Source of the DNA: Methanobacteriota archaeon
GTDB taxonomy: Archaea; Thermoplasmatota; Poseidoniia; Poseidoniales; Thalassarchaeaceae
Direction: 5' to 3'
Assembly (NCBI GenBank): GCA_011523055.1
Contig: WTHQ01000012.1
Location: 1-43,426, forward strand
Length of the DNA stretch: 43,426 nucleotides
How positions within the stretch are numbered: the first letter of the stretch is position 1; the number at the start of each line of letters is the position of its first letter. The translations under genes were made by a program, and so were the position numbers. Below the pieces are notes generated by a model, which saw only the letters and a list, made by a program, of their open reading frames with translations, was not told the DNA's origin and did not search any database. Shown here piece by piece: positions 32,525-42,500 of the stretch.

Positions 32525-34639
32525 TTATTCCCTCTGGAGTACTGATGTGATTTTTTCTCTCAAGACCCTGCTCACGACCTTCCCATCAGCCGCTCCTCCT
32601 AGCTTTCCCATTACCTTGCCCATAAGGGGGCCGATTGAGCCCTCCCCTCGTGCGTTGATCAGGGATATATTCTCAAGGATTATTTCGTCAATTGCTGATG
32701 ACACATCGGACTCATTTGCTGGTATGAAGCCCATCGCCTCAGCCTGGAGGTGGATCCAATCGATCCTTTGGTCGAGGGAGAGTTGTTGTATGTCGAGGTT
32801 TTTTGCATGCAACGACGCGATCGATGCGACTCCGTCCCTGGTAATCACTTCTTGGTCACGCGCATGAATGGCGTCAACTAGTGATAGGATTGGGAATTCC
32901 TCTGGAAGTATTCCGGCTTTCTCCGAGGCCTCGCCTATGGTCTGGTCAAGTAGGGCAGTTGCTATCGACTGTGGTTTCTGGGGGGGTAAGTCATGGAACG
33001 CCCCACGAGCGCAATCGAATAGGATGTCATCCAACTGCACCCCGAGGATCGCTTCGGACTGGGATGAGGAAAGGCCCGTTGAGATCAATCGGTCCAATCG
33101 CTTTGATGCGTCCATCGGGATTGCGTCTTTGGCTTCCAGCCATAAATCGCCATCAAGTTCCAACACTGGGATGTCCGTCTCTGGATACATCCTAGCTCCT
33201 CCAGGGAGTGGTCGGAGCGCCATGGTTGTGCCATCCTCGGGCTGTCCTTTTCTCAATACGACATTCCTGACTTCCTTCGGTATCCTGTGGTAGGCCATCC
33301 TGGCCCTTGCTAGGACAGAACCCAGTGAAAGGCGCGCCTGCCATTCTGGTGCGATGCAGATAGCAAACGCATCGTCTTCCCCCGTCCCCAGTCTCAATCT
33401 GATTGAGTCCACGTGGCTTTGTGAGATTCCATACCCAGGTAGCTCGTCAGAGTGTATGATCCCCTTCACACCCGCCCTCTTGGCCGCTCCTGAGAGTTCT
33501 CTCCCCAGACGTGGTAGTTGGACGCCCCCTGGCCCTGTTTTCTTCGAGCCCAGGTGGCCAGCGAGGCCTTCAAGGGGCATGGCGAACACCCCCTGGCCAG
33601 ATTCAAGAGCGGAGGCGATCATCTTCGAGTCTATCCCTTCGAGTTCCTCCTTGATGTCAGTTATCCCCCCAGCTAGGATCTGTTCAACGCTGGACCTGAT
33701 CTCGGCCTCCGTTTCCTCGTCATCCAACCTCCTGTCATCAGGCAGCAAGGGGTACCCCTGCGCAGACCTGAGTTTATTCGACAGGCGGAAGAAGTACAGT
33801 TGCCTCGCCATCTCAATTCTGATGATCCTGGGGATCCAAGCCAAGTCCTGGCATCCCTTGATCTCGACCCTGTCACCACATGCGATGCTGACGTTGAGGT
33901 CCTGTCGGATGCTTCCCAGGCCCCTTCGAACCCGGCGAGTGTCACGAAGGCGGCCACCCAGGTACCTCGAGACTGCCTCGGCGTGCTCAGGGGAGGCTAT
34001 GTCAGGATCCGTGGCTATCTCCACGAGTGGGATTCCCAGTCTATCCAAGGAGTATGTAACCTCTTGTCCATCCGAGTTTGTCTCCTCCCCTAGCTTCCTA
34101 GCGGAGTCCTCCTCGAGGCAGATCACCGATATTCCGACCTCTATGCCCTCCACCTCGAATTTCCCATCAGTTGCGACCAGTGTTGTCCGCTGGAACCCGC
34201 TTGTGTTCGAGCCGTCAACGACCGTTTTCCTCATCACTTGGAGATGAGGTGCAGGCGTCGCGTCGAGCATGGCAGAGATCTGCAGGGTAGTCGCTAGTGC
34301 CACAGGATCAAGTGGCAGAGGTGGTGCCTCGTCCAACTCGATCAGGCCTGAGTTTGGTGTTTGTATGTATGTGAATGACCTGTTTCTCTTCTGCTCAAAC
34401 GCTGCGGCTACGTCGATCTCGCCACCCTCCCCTCGCGCAGCTCGAAGTTTTCTTCTCACTCTCATCCAAGTACCTGGTATGTCGTTTAGGTTGACCTCGT
34501 ACAGGATCCCGTCCTGTCGAGAATGCAACTTCCCCGATGATAGTTGCTGGTGTATCTCGATTCCGCACATGAAGCCCAGTGATTCAGGCGACAGTCCATC
34601 CGGGTCGCCAACATCCCCGGGTGGCTGAACGGGAGGCAT
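32525..34639 (-). CDS. gatE: Glutamyl-tRNA(Gln) amidotransferase subunit E
   Basis: Archaeal GatE of 704 aa, the tRNA-binding and transamidating subunit that pairs with GatD to turn Glu-tRNA(Gln) into Gln-tRNA(Gln). FMCGIEIHQQLSSGKLHSR opens the GatB/E cradle domain. Also seen are EVNLNDIPGTW, VDGSNTSGFQRTTLV, ICLEEDSARK, YSLDRLGIPLVEIATDPDI and RRGLGSIRQDLNVSI, all strong family blocks. A GAD-type insert follows (about 290-450), with PGGARMYPETDIPVL after it, and a C-terminal YqeY-like tail domain ends near GSIGPLMGKVMGKLGGAADG. GatE with this insert is specific to Archaea. GatD is not in the window. The gene follows mcm by 34 bp on the same strand. About 24 polar residues before the family block suggest that the true start could be slightly inside. 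Confidence 0.95.
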   Translation of the reverse strand: MPPVQPPGDVGDPDGLSPESLGFMCGIEIHQQLSSGKLHSRQDGILYEVNLNDIPGTWMRVRRKLRAARGEGGEIDVAAAFEQKRNRSFTYIQTPNSGLIELDEAPPLPLDPVALATTLQISAMLDATPAPHLQVMRKTVVDGSNTSGFQRTTLVATDGKFEVEGIEVGISVICLEEDSARKLGEETNSDGQEVTYSLDRLGIPLVEIATDPDIASPEHAEAVSRYLGGRLRDTRRVRRGLGSIRQDLNVSIACGDRVEIKGCQDLAWIPRIIRIEMARQLYFFRLSNKLRSAQGYPLLPDDRRLDDEETEAEIRSSVEQILAGGITDIKEELEGIDSKMIASALESGQGVFAMPLEGLAGHLGSKKTGPGGVQLPRLGRELSGAAKRAGVKGIIHSDELPGYGISQSHVDSIRLRLGTGEDDAFAICIAPEWQARLSLGSVLARARMAYHRIPKEVRNVVLRKGQPEDGTTMALRPLPGGARMYPETDIPVLELDGDLWLEAKDAIPMDASKRLDRLISTGLSSSQSEAILGVQLDDILFDCARGAFHDLPPQKPQSIATALLDQTIGEASEKAGILPEEFPILSLVDAIHARDQEVITRDGVASIASLHAKNLDIQQLSLDQRIDWIHLQAEAMGFIPANESDVSSAIDEIILENISLINARGEGSIGPLMGKVMGKLGGAADGKVVSRVLREKITSVLQRE

Positions 34640-34673
34640 ATGTGTCCCAGTAGATGATTGCTCATAGGTTTGC

Positions 34674-36848
34674 TTAATTGACGAATTCGTAGGTTCCGGT
34701 TTTCGATTCGTAGATCACTCCACTGCGAGACAGTTTCTGGACCACAGACCTAACGATGGTGTCGTCAATGCCCCGCAGGATCCCCCGGTCCAGTATCTTG
34801 CTCATTGGCATCGAGCCCATATTCTCATCAGCTATCTGCTTCATAATATCCTGAACAACGGTATTCTGCCTATTGATGCTCATCCCTGTCTGGAGTTCCG
34901 CCTCGTCACGAATGTTCGCCTCCTCCCTCCAGTGCTTGAATATGCTAATCGCCATTTCGGCGTCTTTCTTGGTGGCCACATCCCTGAGGTGCAACCTAGC
35001 GTGTGCCTCTGTCAATCGCATGAGCGCCTCGAGGGCCCGAGCAGTTACCGAGACCTCTGTCTGCTCCTCCTCGCTCCTAGGGGAGAGGGAATAGTCACTC
35101 TTCTGGGAGTTAATCAGGCCCTTTTGGTAGTTCTGACGTGTCTGGATGTAATACTTCACAATCTCAGACTGGGCCTCTTCATCTATCGTCGGATGGATGT
35201 TGGTCTTCGCATAGGCGATGTATTTCCTGAGGAATCCTATCGTTAGATTGTTGTTCTCATCGAGTCCGGTCTCCGTGTCTTCCTCTGGCTCAATATTGAC
35301 TAGGCTTCCCATCTGGTCCTCGATCTGCAGCTCACTCAGGCCCGAGGCCCTGTTTCTGATCATGTGAGTTGCAATTTTTTCGTCCAAGCCCCTTTCGGGT
35401 ATGTCACTCAAGAGCCAAATTAGGTCAAACCTCGAGGCCAATGCTGGTTGCAAACCAGTCTCAGCGAAAGACTGCATTATGCTGGCATTACCGGCTCTGT
35501 AGGTGAATCGACCTTTCTTTGGATTCGCCGCCGCCAACACGGAGCACCTAGAATTCAGTGTGGCTGTTATGCCTCCTTTCGCGACACGAACCTTCTGTTG
35601 TTCCATCGCAGGATGTATAGCGCTCCTCTCGTTTTCTCCGATCTTGTCAAACTCATCAATCGCCGCGAGCCCTCTGTCAGAGAGTGGTAGAACTCCTGCC
35701 TCAAGTGCAAATCGGCCATCGGAAAATGCGTCCTTGATGGCAGCTGCCGTCAGACCTGCAGCCGTAACTGCCCCGCCGGAGGCGAACTTACCCCTTGGTG
35801 ATAGATTTGACATGTACGTTAGAAGCTGCGATTTCGCTACTCCCGGATCCCCCATAAGCAGGATGTGAATATCCCCCCTTGTGCGGGTTCCATCCGTGGA
35901 GACCCTCGATACCCCACCGAATAACTGCAAGGCCAAGGATCTCTTGACTTGATAGAGCCCAGGGGTCGCGAAGATGGAAGGGGCTATCGACGAAGTGACA
36001 AGTTTGAGGAGCTCGTGCCCAGGGTGATCCTCGACGAGTTTCTGGATCTTCTCAATATCATCTTGATCGATTTTGATCTCAGAGAAGGCCTCGGTCTCGG
36101 TTTCCATGCTGACCATGTTGTAGAATATCTCGAACAGGGGGGTTTTCCTCGCCCCCTTTCTCTCTGAGTGCATTTGAGGGATCATGTTCGCGATGATCCG
36201 TGTTCCGGGAAGGACCCGGTTCACCAGATCCCCTTCTAGTATCACCATTCCACTACTGGGCTGGGCTCCGCTGGGAACTCTTTCAGGGATCTCCTGGATC
36301 TCTATTTTCTGGTTGTCCACCAAGGAGCATTTCTCCTTCATCAGAGTGAATCTAACGCGACCCTTCCTTTCCCCGCACCCAGCGCATTGGAGTGGTTCCT
36401 CCAGTTCGGTGTGGTCCCTTTGCATGATCTCGGTTTCATAATCGCAGGAGCATTGGAAGACGGCTCGGTGTATTCGCGGTTTTATCTCACTGACCTTGGT
36501 GGCAATTACCTCGGAGCTGATTAGCTTCTGAACGTCAGCGTGGCCCACCTTCCTCAATACCCTCCTACTATCTAGGGGAAGATTGCTGACTCGGATGAAT
36601 GGATCGTTCTGCTGTTTGGCGCCCATCTCCAGACAATAGTTCCTGAGAGCATTCGAACCCTCCCTGAGTATATGATCTGGTTGGAGTAATAGAATATCCG
36701 CGAAATCGGGGTCGAAGGCTTGAATCTGATGAAACTTTAGCTCAAGCTGGTTGGTTTGCCCGGAGACTATTCTCTGTACTTCCTCTGACACCACATCTTC
36801 TAGAAATGACCGCCACCGTGGTTTTGCATCTGGTGCTAGCAGGGTCAT
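34674..36848 (-). CDS. mcm: Replicative DNA helicase MCM
   Basis: MCM of 724 aa that forms the hexameric replicative helicase. The N-terminal domain has a zinc site (FQCSCDYE and CAGCGERKG, about 133-160) and an OB fold ending near SGMVILEGDLVNRVLPGTRI. The AAA+ part has Walker A (LLMGDPGVAKSQLL, about 330), the presensor/H2I loop, Walker B (LAAIDEFDKIGENERSA, about 402), sensor 1 (VLAAANPKKGRF), the arginine finger (LASRFDLIWLL) and sensor 2 (RALEALMRLTEAHARLHLR). A winged helix ends the protein. The ATG at 36848 abuts the divergent open frame. GatE follows. The upstream TATA (minus GTTGAAAGA around 36872) is weak. Confidence 0.96.
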   Translation of the reverse strand: MTLLAPDAKPRWRSFLEDVVSEEVQRIVSGQTNQLELKFHQIQAFDPDFADILLLQPDHILREGSNALRNYCLEMGAKQQNDPFIRVSNLPLDSRRVLRKVGHADVQKLISSEVIATKVSEIKPRIHRAVFQCSCDYETEIMQRDHTELEEPLQCAGCGERKGRVRFTLMKEKCSLVDNQKIEIQEIPERVPSGAQPSSGMVILEGDLVNRVLPGTRIIANMIPQMHSERKGARKTPLFEIFYNMVSMETETEAFSEIKIDQDDIEKIQKLVEDHPGHELLKLVTSSIAPSIFATPGLYQVKRSLALQLFGGVSRVSTDGTRTRGDIHILLMGDPGVAKSQLLTYMSNLSPRGKFASGGAVTAAGLTAAAIKDAFSDGRFALEAGVLPLSDRGLAAIDEFDKIGENERSAIHPAMEQQKVRVAKGGITATLNSRCSVLAAANPKKGRFTYRAGNASIMQSFAETGLQPALASRFDLIWLLSDIPERGLDEKIATHMIRNRASGLSELQIEDQMGSLVNIEPEEDTETGLDENNNLTIGFLRKYIAYAKTNIHPTIDEEAQSEIVKYYIQTRQNYQKGLINSQKSDYSLSPRSEEEQTEVSVTARALEALMRLTEAHARLHLRDVATKKDAEMAISIFKHWREEANIRDEAELQTGMSINRQNTVVQDIMKQIADENMGSMPMSKILDRGILRGIDDTIVRSVVQKLSRSGVIYESKTGTYEFVN

Positions 36849-36967
36849 GTGAATTCCTCGATCGGTCTTTCAACGCCGGTGCTGAAGGCCTATGAAGAAA
36901 CCGGAAGGAGCTCCATACCCCTTGATTTCCACTGGAGAGGCGGGCCGTCGCTGAGTCGGGGTTTGCC

Positions 36968-36975
36968 TTCTATTG
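36968..36975 (+). promoter_or_regulatory. TATA-like element for the PPC/DUF296 gene
   Basis: TTCTATTG is centred 27 nt before a GTG at 36999, which suggests that the gene begins there and is leaderless. The longer frame would start directly at the mcm start and leave no divergent promoter region. Confidence 0.4.
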
Positions 36976-36998
36976 CAGAAAATTCCACGAAAGTCCGA

Positions 36999-37466
36999 GT
37001 GGAGAAACTTGAGGGACTGGATAGTGGTCAGGTGGCCATGGACCACACTCGTTCTGGTAGCGACCTATTCGTCAGGATCGACCCTGGTGAGGAGATTCAC
37101 GAGGCCCTTCAGAGGCTGGCGGACGAGGTTGGATTTGACGCAGCGGCGATCACGAGTGGAATAGGTCGGACTCGTGACAACTTGTATGGGTTCATGGATG
37201 GTGACGGTGTGTATCAAAGGCGTCTGTTGAAGATGCCCTCTGAACTTGTGAGCCTGTCTGGAAACATAGCCAGGAAGCAATCTGGAGAGGCCTTCACACA
37301 CATACACTGCTGTTGGTCAGACGACGACAATGTAGTACATGCCGGGCACATGTTCCAATCCACAGTCCATGTTGTGGCTGAGGTCCATATCAGGGTAATG
37401 GAGCATGCTGTTATGACGCGTTGCCCACTGGAGGGGGTTGAGCTCCTCGGATTGGAGTTCGGTTGA
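36999..37466 (+). CDS. PPC/DUF296 domain protein
   Basis: A 155-aa protein from the GTG at 36999. SDLFVRIDPGEEIHEALQRL then FDAAAITSGIGRTRDNLYGF match the PPC (plant and prokaryote conserved, DUF296) fold. LSLSGNIAR-like LVSLSGNIARKQSGEAFTH, HIHCCWSDDDN and VHAGHMFQ supply the clustered His residues of the trimeric fold, which in prokaryotes may bind metal. In plants the domain is joined to AT-hooks; here no AT-hook is present. Prokaryotic functions are poorly known. The frame opens with a GTG at 36849, adding 50 unconserved residues, and the ATG at 37038 is another candidate. It diverges from mcm and precedes a small hydrolase. Confidence 0.75.
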   Translation: MEKLEGLDSGQVAMDHTRSGSDLFVRIDPGEEIHEALQRLADEVGFDAAAITSGIGRTRDNLYGFMDGDGVYQRRLLKMPSELVSLSGNIARKQSGEAFTHIHCCWSDDDNVVHAGHMFQSTVHVVAEVHIRVMEHAVMTRCPLEGVELLGLEFG

Positions 37467-37476
37467 CCTCGAGGGG

Positions 37477-38091
37477 GTGCGGTATTTGCGGATCTTGTTC
37501 TGTCACGGGCTTTGGAGTCACCCAGGTGGTTCGAAGCACCAGTACATGGAGAGTGAGCTAGGTTGGGAGGTGAACAGCCTGGAAATGAGGCGGAACGGAT
37601 GGAACTTGTCCTCCCAAGTCAGGACTGTTCAGGAGGCGATTAACGCCGATCGCTCCTATGATGTCCTGATGGGGTCATCATTCGGTGGGCTAGCAATAGC
37701 GAACGCAGTCCAAGGGCTGTCAGAAGACCTGCGGTTAGTACTCCTAGCACCGGCTTTCGGGGTCTACGACACGTTGGCCAAGCAGATTGGTGATGCCGAA
37801 TTGGATGCCTGGAAGAAAGACGGTCACAAGACCTTCATTCCCCCGGGCTGGGAAGAGGAGGTTCGTATCAGATGGTCATTCATGGAAGATGCAAGTGAGG
37901 CCAGTTGGCCAAAAGTGAGTCACCGCACCGTGATCTTGCATGGAGCCAATGACGATGTGGTTCCGATCGAAAACTCCAGGACCGCCATGAGAACCTCGCC
38001 GATTATGGAGCTCGTTGAGGTCGATGATGGGCACAGGCTTGCGGAGAGCCTGGAGTTTCTGCAGGACGTTGTTGCCATGGTTCTCGACTAG
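37477..38091 (+). CDS. Small alpha/beta hydrolase, YqiA/UPF0227-like
   Basis: Serine hydrolase of about 204 aa. LRILFCHGLWSHPGGSK is the oxyanion HG region typical of YqiA-like esterases, which begin directly with the first strand. VLMGSSFGGLAIA carries the nucleophile, VILHGANDDVVPIE the acid and VDDGHRLAES the His, so the triad is complete. YqiA and RBBP9-type enzymes hydrolyse short esters or protein thioesters in the cytoplasm. The GTG at 37477 is chosen; a TTG at 37438 would overlap the DUF296 gene by 29 bp. Either way the two genes are tightly linked. The stop abuts the livF stop with no base between. Confidence 0.78.
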   Translation: MRYLRILFCHGLWSHPGGSKHQYMESELGWEVNSLEMRRNGWNLSSQVRTVQEAINADRSYDVLMGSSFGGLAIANAVQGLSEDLRLVLLAPAFGVYDTLAKQIGDAELDAWKKDGHKTFIPPGWEEEVRIRWSFMEDASEASWPKVSHRTVILHGANDDVVPIENSRTAMRTSPIMELVEVDDGHRLAESLEFLQDVVAMVLD

Positions 38092-38811
38092 TCAGTCGTC
38101 ATGCGTGCCAAGGAAGTACTTCCCAATCTCCGGATCAGACAGGATATGGTCCGCATCACCCGTGTGCACGACCTTGCCGTTCGACATAATGTAGCCCCGA
38201 TCAGACCTCGCGAGGCTCAGCCTCGCGTTCTGCTCGACGATCAGGACGGTTATCCCTTGCTCCCTCAGGGCGTCAATCCGCTCGATAATCTGCTGCTGGT
38301 ACAATGGTGAGAGGGCCGCAGTGGGCTCGTCCAGCAACAGGAAGTTTGGATCGGAAATGAGTGCACGGGAGATTGCAAGCATTTGGCGCTCTCCGCCCGA
38401 GAGAGATGCTGCGAGGTCATGTTCCCTTGACCGCAGGTCGGGGAACATATCGAGGGCTCTCTCGATGCGCCCCGATAGAACGTTGCCGGAGAGTGAGTTT
38501 CCTCCCATCTGGAGGTTCTCCTCCACGGAAAGTGAGGGGAAGACGTTGTTCACCTGTGGGACGTACGCTATGCCCATGTTGACCAGTTGATCCGTCCGCA
38601 TTCCTGAGATTCCCCTCCCCCTGTAGCTGACTTGGCCATCGTAGTAGTCCGCGATTCCGAATATCGCCTTAATGAAGGTAGATTTCCCACACCCATTGGG
38701 TCCGATTATAGTGACGAACTCGCCCTCGTCGATGTGCAAGTCTATGCCGTAGAGTATCTGCACAGCCCCATAGCCGCCGGTCAGGCCCTTGACATCTAAT
38801 ACTCGGCTCAA
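38092..38811 (-). CDS. livF: Branched-chain amino-acid-type ABC transporter ATPase LivF
   Basis: ABC ATPase of 239 aa. GPNGCGKSTFIKAIFG is Walker A, YVPQVNNVFPSLSVEENLQMG the Q loop and LivF hallmark, SLSGGERQMLAISRAL the signature, and FLLLDEPTAALSP Walker B. It pairs with LivG to power import by the HAAT family (branched-chain amino acids or related amides). The TTG start at 38811 overlaps the livG stop (TTGA), so translation is coupled. It is the last gene of the unit livK-livHM-livG-livF. Substrate is not decided by the ATPase. Confidence 0.93.
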   Translation of the reverse strand: MSRVLDVKGLTGGYGAVQILYGIDLHIDEGEFVTIIGPNGCGKSTFIKAIFGIADYYDGQVSYRGRGISGMRTDQLVNMGIAYVPQVNNVFPSLSVEENLQMGGNSLSGNVLSGRIERALDMFPDLRSREHDLAASLSGGERQMLAISRALISDPNFLLLDEPTAALSPLYQQQIIERIDALREQGITVLIVEQNARLSLARSDRGYIMSNGKVVHTGDADHILSDPEIGKYFLGTHDD

Positions 38812-39599
38812 TTCTCCGCACCCCCGACTTGTCCGTCAGAGCCAAGGTATGCTTCAATGACTTCTCGATTGGACCTCACCTCGTCTGGGGTTCCGACCAT
38901 GAGGATCTCTCCCTCGTTCATGACGACTATCCTATCGACCCCCTGGCGTAGGATGAAATCCATGTTGTGTTCGATGATCAATACTGATATTCCAGTCTCC
39001 GAGACGATGTTACGGAGGTTCGAGAATATCTTCATCGCCAGTGGCCCCGCCACCCCCGCGACTGGCTCATCGAGGAGTAGTAGGCGGGGGTCTCCCATCA
39101 TTGATCGTCCGATGTCGACGAGTTTACTTTGGCCTCCTGAGAGCTCGCTGGCGAGGTTGTGAGCCATATGAGGGACCTCGAGTTGGTCGAGCACCTCGAA
39201 CGCCCTGTCGAGCCTGTTTACCTCAGCTGGATGTGAGCGGCCTGACCTCACTACGTCGAGGAAGCTCGGAGAGAACTGGTTTCTCGGGGGGACGAGTAGG
39301 TTCTCGATGACGGTCATCTCGCGCCAGAGTCTGGTATGCTGGAAGGTCCTTGTCATTCCGAGGTTTTGGATCTGGTCCGGACGCATCATGGATACATCGG
39401 TGCCGAACACCTCGACTTTGCCCTCGGTCTGTTCTAGTAGTCCGGAGATGCAGTTGAAGGTTGTGGACTTACCACATCCGTTTGGGCCGATTAGGCCGAT
39501 GAATTCGCCCTCCTGAACGTCGAAAGAGACATCCTTGACCGCGACGAGGCCACCGAATTCTTTCCTCAGGCCATCAACGCGAAGAGCTGGTGCTTTCAC
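38808..39599 (-). CDS. livG: Branched-chain amino-acid-type ABC transporter ATPase LivG
   Basis: ABC ATPase of 263 aa. GPNGCGKSTTFNCISG is Walker A, TRTFQHTRLWREMTVIENLLV the LivG Q-loop block, LASELSGGQSKLVDIGRSM the signature and LLLLDEPVAGVAGP Walker B, followed by VLIIEHNMDFI (H loop). The C-terminus has the LivG-type extension VIEAYLG. The GTG at 39599 overlaps the stop of the fused permease by 4 bp (GTGA), and its own stop overlaps livF, so permease and ATPases are probably made in matched amounts. Confidence 0.93.
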   Translation of the reverse strand: MKAPALRVDGLRKEFGGLVAVKDVSFDVQEGEFIGLIGPNGCGKSTTFNCISGLLEQTEGKVEVFGTDVSMMRPDQIQNLGMTRTFQHTRLWREMTVIENLLVPPRNQFSPSFLDVVRSGRSHPAEVNRLDRAFEVLDQLEVPHMAHNLASELSGGQSKLVDIGRSMMGDPRLLLLDEPVAGVAGPLAMKIFSNLRNIVSETGISVLIIEHNMDFILRQGVDRIVVMNEGEILMVGTPDEVRSNREVIEAYLGSDGQVGGAEN

Positions 39600-42500
39600 G
39601 ACGGATCACCTCCATTCGGCCTTTCAGGTCGGTACGGCACTTCTGGGAGGAGGCCCTTTTCATTGAACTTCAGGGAAATTACGATAATCAGTCCGATGAT
39701 CAATACCTTGACGTAAGCGAGGTTGACTTGTATGTCGCCTCTGAAGACCTCGTCAATTGACCGCTGGTGAAGGAGCCATACCATTAGCAAGAAGACGGAG
39801 GCCATCCATGCGGACGACTCAGCGATGGCATTCCTCTTGCACAGATACCCGACAACGCATATAATCACCATGAGGAAGGCTGCTTGAGTTGGCTCCGTGA
39901 CGAGCCACGCGAATACAGTGTCGATGAACACAGCGAGCTCGTGAAGGGGTTGGCTCGAGCTTGATTGGGCTGCTACGAGTCTGTTGATGACGAACTCGTT
40001 CAAGGTGATTATCATAGCCCCGACAAGCATGCCCCTGTTGTTCCCCGCTCCACCGATAACGAAGGCTGCCCAAACGAGGAATGTCGTTCTTGAAGGCTGC
40101 ATGAATGAGGGTTGCAGGGAGCCGAGGTACCAGGCAAACAATGCTCCGGCGAATGCTGCGATTGCAGCGGAGACGGCGAGTGCAGAGGCTTTGTGGGTCA
40201 TGACGTCGTGCCCATGGTGCTGTGCGACATCCTCGTCTTCCCTTATCGATCGGAGGATCCTGCCCCACGGTGAGGAGTACAACATCGAAAGTGTCCGCCA
40301 GACGATTCCAACGCACACCAGTCCAATGATTGCCAAAAGGAGGTAGTAGGGTGCGGGCTGGCCGAAGTTGAGGATCTCACCGATCGTTCTGGCAACGCTG
40401 TCGATGGCCTCATCGTTCTTGCAAGCGAAGGGAGAAAGCTCGACTCCATTGGCGTCTAATTTGCTGCCGCTCCCGCAGAACCACCATTGCTCGAGAGGCT
40501 GAGGGTACCTCTGAACGCCTATGGCTCCTTGGGTGGTACCTGTCTTCAGGAGGGGCTCCCCCGAGAGGAGGATTCTGACAACCTCGCCCAGGGAGATTGT
40601 GATGACTGCGAAATAATCGCCTCTCAACCTGGCTGTCGGGAGTGCCAGTAGCCAACCGGATATGGCTGCAACGATCATACTGAATACCAGTGCCGGGATT
40701 ATTGGCCAGCCATAACCTGCTACGTCGCTCGGGGCAGTGAGTACTCCAACTCCGATTGCTCCGATCGAAGCGAAGAAAATCACGCCGAAGTTCAAGAGGC
40801 CAGTGTAGCCAGTGGACAGGTTGAGCGAGAGGGACAGTATGAGGTAGATTGAGAGGAAGGTGACCAGGTTGGACACCTGGAGGGTCTTGGCGAACATGAA
40901 GTTGGAGGCTGGGTCCACAGGTAGCCAGACCACGAAGAGCAGGAGAAGCGCCATCAGTACCCTGAATGCGGATCTCGATCCAGACTCGGTTCTCCGATCA
41001 TCTGTGACGCCAACCCTCCTCAATAGCGATGTGGATCTGTCTCTCATCCAAACGCCGATGGAGGATGTTCTGGTTGTCAGCCTGTGGTCGAGGTCAGTTC
41101 TGAGTGATTCTACCCTGTCTCTCAATCCCTGCAAATTGCTATTTTCGCGGGATGGGGATACAGAGCTGGGTGTGTTGGAGAACAATGAGTGGTAACTGGC
41201 CTTGAGTGACTGAATGGGGTCTTTGTATCTTTGATTGAGGATCATGTAGGACTCATACAGACAGAACGCCCAAACCAGTAGTGGTATCCATGGCCAGAGT
41301 ACGTCGCCCACAGCCCCCATCAGGGAGATGGCTGTTTGCTCGAACTCGATGAGCGACACCCATTGGGCCGCAATCTCTGGATCAACACTGTCGGGAGCGA
41401 CCACTGAGCCAGAGGGGTAGGAGTGGTCTCGAATGAATGACGTTGCCTTCCCGATGAAGAAGGCGGAGGATGTTACCAGAAGCGTGCTGAATCCACGTCC
41501 GGCTCTGCGCTGGTGGAAATGGTGTGCTCCTAGAGGGCCGAGTAGGAGTCCTAGGGCTGCTGATTGGCGATGGTCCGGGGGCTTCGTGGACTTGGCTCTG
41601 TCACGGAGGCGCTCTATCTTCCAACGGTCGTATGCGTCGCCGATGCCCTTCGGGACAATGAGGAGGATTGCGATGATGATTGCGTAGGGCATTACCTCGG
41701 CTAACGCGCTGTATCCAGATCGTCCAATTGGGTTCCCTATCCCGATCAGGACCGGTCCTGAAACTGCCCGTACGAATCCGATGATTACGGCGGCGGCTAT
41801 CGCTCCTGGTAGGGATCCTATGGTCCCGAGCACTATGACTGCGAAGGAGGGGAGCAGGAGGGAGAATGCCGTGATGGGTTTGAAGAGCAGGGTTATCCCG
41901 AATATGCCGCCTCCAACCCCTGATATGCCTGCGGAAAGGAAGGAGCTAGTCATATGGACTCTCTCGACGTTGATTCCACTGCTAGCCGCTAGCTCCGGGT
42001 TGTCCGCGACTGCCCTCATCCTCCTACCGAGTCGGGTCCTCGTTAGGATGGCAAGGAGGATGAAGACCGTCGCGAAGCTGACGATCGGTAGGAATGCGTT
42101 GTTGTAGGCATAGTTCGTAGTCTGGGCCGCCCCCTCGCATGTGGAGGTGATGATGTCAACTGCTGGTATGGATTCCAACTCAGTGCAGTCAATCGAGGTA
42201 TAGACCTCGTCTGGCTCAAGGTCTCTCTTACCGAGGTTGAGTCGAGTGAGTATGGTCGGGAACTCGAATGACTGGCTGCCTCTCATCCAATCCGCATCTG
42301 GGACGAATCTCTGGGTGGAGCCACCGAATCTGAGGTAGGTCAGCGCCCTGAGGACCAGCGCAACTCCAAGGGAGGCAATCATCATGACGTCAGGGGATGC
42401 CTTCCTGTCCCTGAAGCCCTTGTAGACAAGACGATCGATTATGACACCGGCTATGCCTGTTAGGATGAATGCCCCGAAGAGCATCCACAGGAAGAGGGTC

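Noticed and set aside
32868-34247. Long plus-strand open frames (141 and 297 aa)
   Set aside because: They are antisense to gatE, whose motifs are unambiguous through this region; stop-poor shadows arise from codon bias.
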